Position numbers and translations under genes: made by a program. A stretch of 24,505 nucleotides of DNA from Parachlorella kessleri (lineage: Eukaryota; Chlorophyta; Trebouxiophyceae; Chlorellales; Chlorellaceae). Position 1 is the stretch's first letter, and every line of letters starts with the position of its first letter. The notes under the pieces were generated by a model that was not told the DNA's origin, did not search any database, and saw only the letters and a list, made by a program, of their open reading frames with translations. Shown one piece after another: positions 20,990-24,505 of the stretch. The stretch lies in assembly GCA_001598975.1 (NCBI GenBank), contig BBXU01002535.1, positions 1 to 24,505 of the forward strand, written 5' to 3'.

Positions 20990-22141
20990 GCGGCCATAAC
21001 CACTCGCCCCGCAGTCCCCGCCATGCTGGCGGGATGTGAAGGAATGTACCCCCCCTTGGCACGAGAAGAAAACTCCACTTGCTAGCTCGCTCTTTGTTTG
21101 CTTGCAGTGTTTATGCCCCTGCTTCACCCGTCCATGTTGTTCTGCATTGGTTTTCTCCGTTTCTACTGGTAGTGTATGAAATTAGCATTCCTTTACATCC
21201 TGATTAGGCGTACCAGTCTCATCATGGCCACCACCGCTGACACAACCTGTGCCCCGGTATTGGGGTGGGCATCAGGCTGTCAGCTGTGTGCCTCGGCATT
21301 TCATGAAATTTGTTGTCAGAATTGCTTCACCTCAACTCTGGCTCCCTCAGTATAGTTGGTGGCGCAAGTCAGCTTGTACCTATTAACTGCTGTCGGCGGA
21401 CCTGCTTGGCTGTGTAGCAAGGAGAGGGCTGGCAAGCTCAAGCCTGATTGGCTGGTCACATGAGAGCAGGAAAGCGGGCATGCCCGTGCATAAACATAAG
21501 CCACCTAGTGGCCTTAGCTTTTCTCGGGGAGACAACTACTGGATCAGAAGTCAGGCAAGACTCAGGCACATTCTGCATCCAGCCCTGTCAGTCCAGCTCA
21601 TCTCTCACCCCCTGTTCGCACTACCTGCCACCCATGCTAACATCTGCATCCCGTTTTGTACGTACAGCTCAACTCTCACACCCTGTTCGCACTACCTGCC
21701 ACCCATGCTAATAGCAACTGCATGGACTCCTATCAACCCAGTATACCCGTACCTCCTCTCTGATCGCATTACCTGCCACCCTAAGTAAAGACCCATGGGC
21801 CAGGAGCACACTAGCATTCAGCCCAGTCAGTACAGTTCGACCCTCTCTCTCTATTCGCACTACCTGCCACCCTTACTTATGTCCTCTGGTCCCACTCAGT
21901 GACTGTACAGCGCGCCCTACCTCTCCTTTCGTTGCAGTACCTGTCACCATTGAGGAACACAGGTAACCAGTCCTCTTCATAGTTTAATCATAACCACATC
22001 ATACAGCCCTGTGGCAGCGACCCTGCTCGCTTCTGCTTGAGCAGACATACACTGAGCAGTTGCCGTCGGCTAGTCAACTGAGAACATTTGCCTTGCCTAC
22101 CAGTCAGCTGAGGTACCCAAGAGTGACTGGCTGGTACCACA
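20990..22141. other. Left part of the intergenic region between the RBCS copies
   Basis: It holds the 3' UTR of copy 1 and a decayed tandem repeat (separate entry). The open frames here are short and have no recognisable features. Confidence 0.5.
21581..21952 (+). repeat. Decayed tandem repeat, about five units of 70-90 bp
   Basis: A core resembling CTGTTCGCACTACCTGCCAC recurs near 21611, 21682, 21761, 21850 and 21929. Units 1 and 2 share a run of about 40 nt with few mismatches. A second block, CAGCCCTGTCAGTCCAGCTC in unit 1, reappears near 21818 with changes. The later copies are increasingly diverged. Confidence 0.75.
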
Positions 22142-22501
22142 TTATTGAAAGTTTGTGAACGCAAGGAGCCTCAGGTCCTTGGATGCAAGGGCACCAAGGA
22201 GGGCGGCCAACCAAGCTAACCCATACCCAAGCTGAGCAGTGCCCCCTCTAAGAAGCACCTCTGCCCGATAAGCAAGCCAGCAACCGCTTAATGGCTGCAC
22301 GGTAGCACTTGGGTACTGCAAGACCTGAAAAGGTTGCAAGGCTGTGACACCCTGCTGCAACCACTTGCAGCCGTTCCTGCCCATCCTTGCACCAACCAAG
22401 CCATCGCCGCTATAGCAGCCCTGAAATAGAGGCAGCAACCCTTGGACAAGGGAGAATATGGCATCACACGACCACCGGACAGTCGGCCCACCGGTGGCCA
22501 T
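22142..22501 (-). CDS. Hypothetical single-exon ORF, 119 aa
   Basis: The ORF starts with a true ATG and ends TTTCAATAA, divergent from RBCS copy 2. It has a hydrophobic C-terminal stretch (LGYGLAWLAALLGALAS) and no recognisable domain. No minus-strand TGTAA follows. Frames this long arise often by chance in this GC-rich window, so this is only a possibility. Confidence 0.2.
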   Translation of the reverse strand: MATGGPTVRWSCDAIFSLVQGLLPLFQGCYSGDGLVGARMGRNGCKWLQQGVTALQPFQVLQYPSATVQPLSGCWLAYRAEVLLRGGTAQLGYGLAWLAALLGALASKDLRLLAFTNFQ

Positions 22502-22554
22502 CTACCGAACCTGTGGTAGACGCACCACTCTTGTCCTTTTCGCGGTCCTTTCGG

Positions 22555-22596
22555 TGTGGTAGTCTCCGTTCGAATTCAAAACCCAAAACTACCACA
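22555..22596. promoter_or_regulatory. Inverted repeat upstream of RBCS copy 2
   Basis: TGTGGTAGT at 22555-22563 is mirrored by ACTACCACA at 22588-22596, with 24 nt between that include GAATTC. A further TGTGGTAGA lies at 22512. The repeat ends 60 bp before the TATA-like box, where factor sites are expected. Confidence 0.4.
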
Positions 22597-22655
22597 TGGC
22601 GGGCGGTAGTGCCGTAGTGCATTATCCGCTGCTTGCGGTTGTGGTGGTGCAGGCG

Positions 22656-22663
22656 CATAAAAG
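22656..22663 (+). promoter_or_regulatory. TATA box of RBCS copy 2
   Basis: CATAAAAG, 86 nt before the ATG. The implied short pyrimidine-rich leader is typical of a strongly expressed gene. Confidence 0.65.
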
Positions 22664-22741
22664 CCTGCTCTCTGATCAACGACTTCGCAGGCCTCCTACG
22701 TCTTGGCAGCTACCACCTCCTCTTTGAGCTACCAAGTCGCA

Positions 22742-24231
22742 ATGGCTGCCACCATCGCCGCCTCCCTGGTCAGGGCCCCCGTGGCCTGCAACAAGTCGGT
22801 GCTCAAGCCCGCTGCCAAGACTCAGCGCGCTGCCTTTGTGTCCAATGGCACCGTGCAGAAGACCACTGCCATGATGGTGTGGACTCCCTTGAACAACAAG
22901 GTGAGGCTGCTGGATTGATGTCGATCAACTGCCCCATGCCTACTGCCGGGCGCTTCTTTGACCTGCCTTGGGAAGTTCAGTGTCTGCTGGTGGGAACTGT
23001 TATGAACCGCAACAAAGGCACGTCCTGCAGTAGTTGGGCTCCATCACGATGCCTCGCCCCTAGAGGCTGGCTCGTCCTCCCCAGTATGTATCTAATATGG
23101 CAGGCAAACTCGTTGATCATGTGCTGGTGGCCTTTAGTACAGGGGTTGTTGCTTATATTCTAACCCATCCCTGGTGCAGTTCTTCGAGACCTTCTCCTAC
23201 CTGCCCCCTCTGTCAAACGATCAGATCGCCCGCCAGGTCGACTTCGTTGTGGCCAACGGTAAGGGCCTTGCCCTGTAAAGCATGCCTGCGTTATCTTGGC
23301 CCTTGACACAACTGAAATGTCGCAACCAGATAGTTGTGCAACCGAACCCAGTGGGCATTTTGACACGCAGGCTGGACTGCTTGCCTCGAGTTTGCTGACC
23401 CCGCCACCGCCTACGTGTCCAACGAGAACACCGTGCGCATGGGTCCCGTCACCTGCAACTACTATGGTGGGTTGGCCCACATGTAGCCGCCCTTCATCCA
23501 TAAGTGCCTTGCTACTGTCTTGAAAGCAGCAGCTATGTAAGGCCCTTCCGCCCGGGTGAGCTCACGGTTTGTGGCGCGCAGCGGTGCAGCCTGTGCTTGA
23601 TCATGGTTTGGTGTTCCACGTGTTTGGTGGTGGCATCTCAGGCGTGGAGACCCAGCACGTCTGTCACCCTCACTTGTCTCCCCTTCCCCGCCTTGCAGAC
23701 AACCGCTACTGGACAATGTGGAAGCTGCCCATGTTCGGCTGCACCGACCCCAGCCAGGTGCTGAAGGAGATCAACAACTGCGAGCGCGCCTTCCCCGATG
23801 CCTACGTGCGCCTGGTGGCCTTTGACCCCATTCGCCAGGTCCAGGTGGCTGGTGAGTCAGGCTGGCGTGGCTTGTGCCAGCCGGGTGTGGCAGGGAACCT
23901 GCGTTTGCCCGCCTGCAGCGGTGGTTCAGTGCAGGCACATGAAGTCCGTTGTGGCTTGTGACAGGGTGGCTTGGTTTGGAGGGAGATGGTACGACCCGAA
24001 GCTGGCAGGAGGAGCTGAGCAGCAGAGGGTATCAGATGCCCGCCCAGGGGTTAGAGATCCCTGGCTGGGGGGGTTGATGCCTGGGCCAAAGTTGGAGTCA
24101 CAGCAACTGAAGAACAGCGTGTTGAAAAGCCTTTGCTTGACCTCCCGCACTTTCGTCCCGCTGCAGGCTTCCTGGTGCACCGCCCCAGCAGCGCCACCGA
24201 GCACCAGCGCCCGGACAAGCGCTCCGTGTAA
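22742..24231 (+). CDS. RBCS2: Rubisco small subunit precursor, copy 2
   Basis: Exons 22742-22900, 23180-23258, 23371-23466, 23699-23851 and 24167-24231 give 183 aa: a 43-residue transit peptide and a 140-residue mature chain starting [10 protein letters not shown]. Intron positions and phases are identical to copy 1; exons 2-5 have the same lengths and exon 1 is two codons longer. The donor of intron 3 is the less usual GTGGGT. The mature chain differs from copy 1 at 15 positions, mostly near residues 23-66 and 94-95 and in the C-terminal tail. A near-cognate TTG is in frame upstream, but the ATG shares its context with copy 1 and gives the expected transit peptide. The number RBCS2 is only positional and does not imply orthology with C. 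reinhardtii RBCS2. Confidence 0.97.
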
Positions 24232-24324
24232 GCAGCCCTCTGCAGCTTACGCAGCCAGCGGCGCCCCTTGTGGCAGCAGCAGCCCCATTCCACACTTACC
24301 AGCATCCGTGCCCCACGCAGCCAA

Positions 24325-24329
24325 TGTAA
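24325..24329 (+). terminator. Possible proximal poly(A) signal of RBCS copy 2
   Basis: TGTAA 94 nt after the stop codon. Either this or the site at 24434 could be used. Confidence 0.4.
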
Positions 24330-24433
24330 GCACGGTGTGAGAGGAAAATCCACTTGCCCTTCTGTTTATTGCCTACGGAGTTTTGTCCTGCCTGTACATC
24401 CGTGCCACTTGTCCTTCCGTGCCGCTTGCCGGC

Positions 24434-24438
24434 TGTAA
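24434..24438 (+). terminator. Poly(A) signal of RBCS copy 2
   Basis: TGTAA about 200 nt after the stop, in GGCTGTAATC followed by a T-run. Both the distance and the motif are usual for volvocalean RBCS genes. Confidence 0.65.
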
Positions 24439-24505
24439 TCTTTTTTCCCAAAGACGACTGTCTAGCCCTTGAGGCCCCCCTGTGCAGCAGCAATGCTGCA
24501 CAGCT

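Noticed and set aside
22703..22741. N-terminal extension of RBCS copy 2 in the same frame
   Set aside because: The upstream codon is TTG, not ATG; the ATG at 22742 has the same context as copy 1 and yields a normal transit peptide.
1..24505. CRISPR array, tRNA or rRNA genes, or a bacterial operon
   Set aside because: No regularly spaced identical repeats, cloverleaf or rRNA-like segments were found, and the spliced gene structures show a eukaryotic nuclear genome.

Overview
The window looks like nuclear DNA of a green alga, most likely a chlamydomonadalean chlorophyte. The right end carries two intron-rich RBCS genes whose 140-residue mature small subunits closely resemble that of Chlamydomonas reinhardtii. 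Genes are broken by many short GT-AG introns, and TGTAA (the usual volvocalean poly(A) signal) follows several stop codons. A Haematococcus-like species would fit, but the sequence alone does not name one.

Layout, left to right. (1) 1-1227, minus: the 5' part of an F-box/leucine-rich protein gene that runs off the left edge. (2) 1860-3419, minus: a complete five-exon phosducin-like protein 3 / TXNDC9 homologue (216 aa). (3) 4086-4548, minus: a small three-exon gene of unknown function, with a TGTAA signal just after its stop. (4) 4703-15732, plus: a 25-exon gene for a two-domain L-arabinokinase (about 1,100 aa), reconstructed exon by exon; it starts head-to-head with (3), 154 bp away, and two of its introns use GC-AG borders. 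(5) 16467-18089, minus: a four-exon zinc-finger protein of 310 aa whose first zinc ligand is on an 18-nt microexon; it lies tail-to-tail with (4). (6) 19525-20989 and 22742-24231, plus: the RBCS pair, with identical intron positions, separated by 1.75 kb that holds a decayed tandem repeat.

The neighbours do not form a pathway: sugar salvage, tubulin/chaperone function, a possible transcription factor and Rubisco are typical unrelated eukaryotic neighbours. Only the RBCS pair is a functional cluster, from tandem duplication. I found no RNA genes, CRISPR arrays, intact transposons or viral genes.

Exon models were made by reading splice sites, checking phases and comparing with remembered family sequences; no alignment or transcript data were available. 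The most notable points are the altered linker-binding face of the Rubisco small subunits, the GC-AG introns, the microexon inside a zinc finger, exon-specific similarity between the RBCS copies, and the unknown divergent gene. No convincing new multi-gene system was found.
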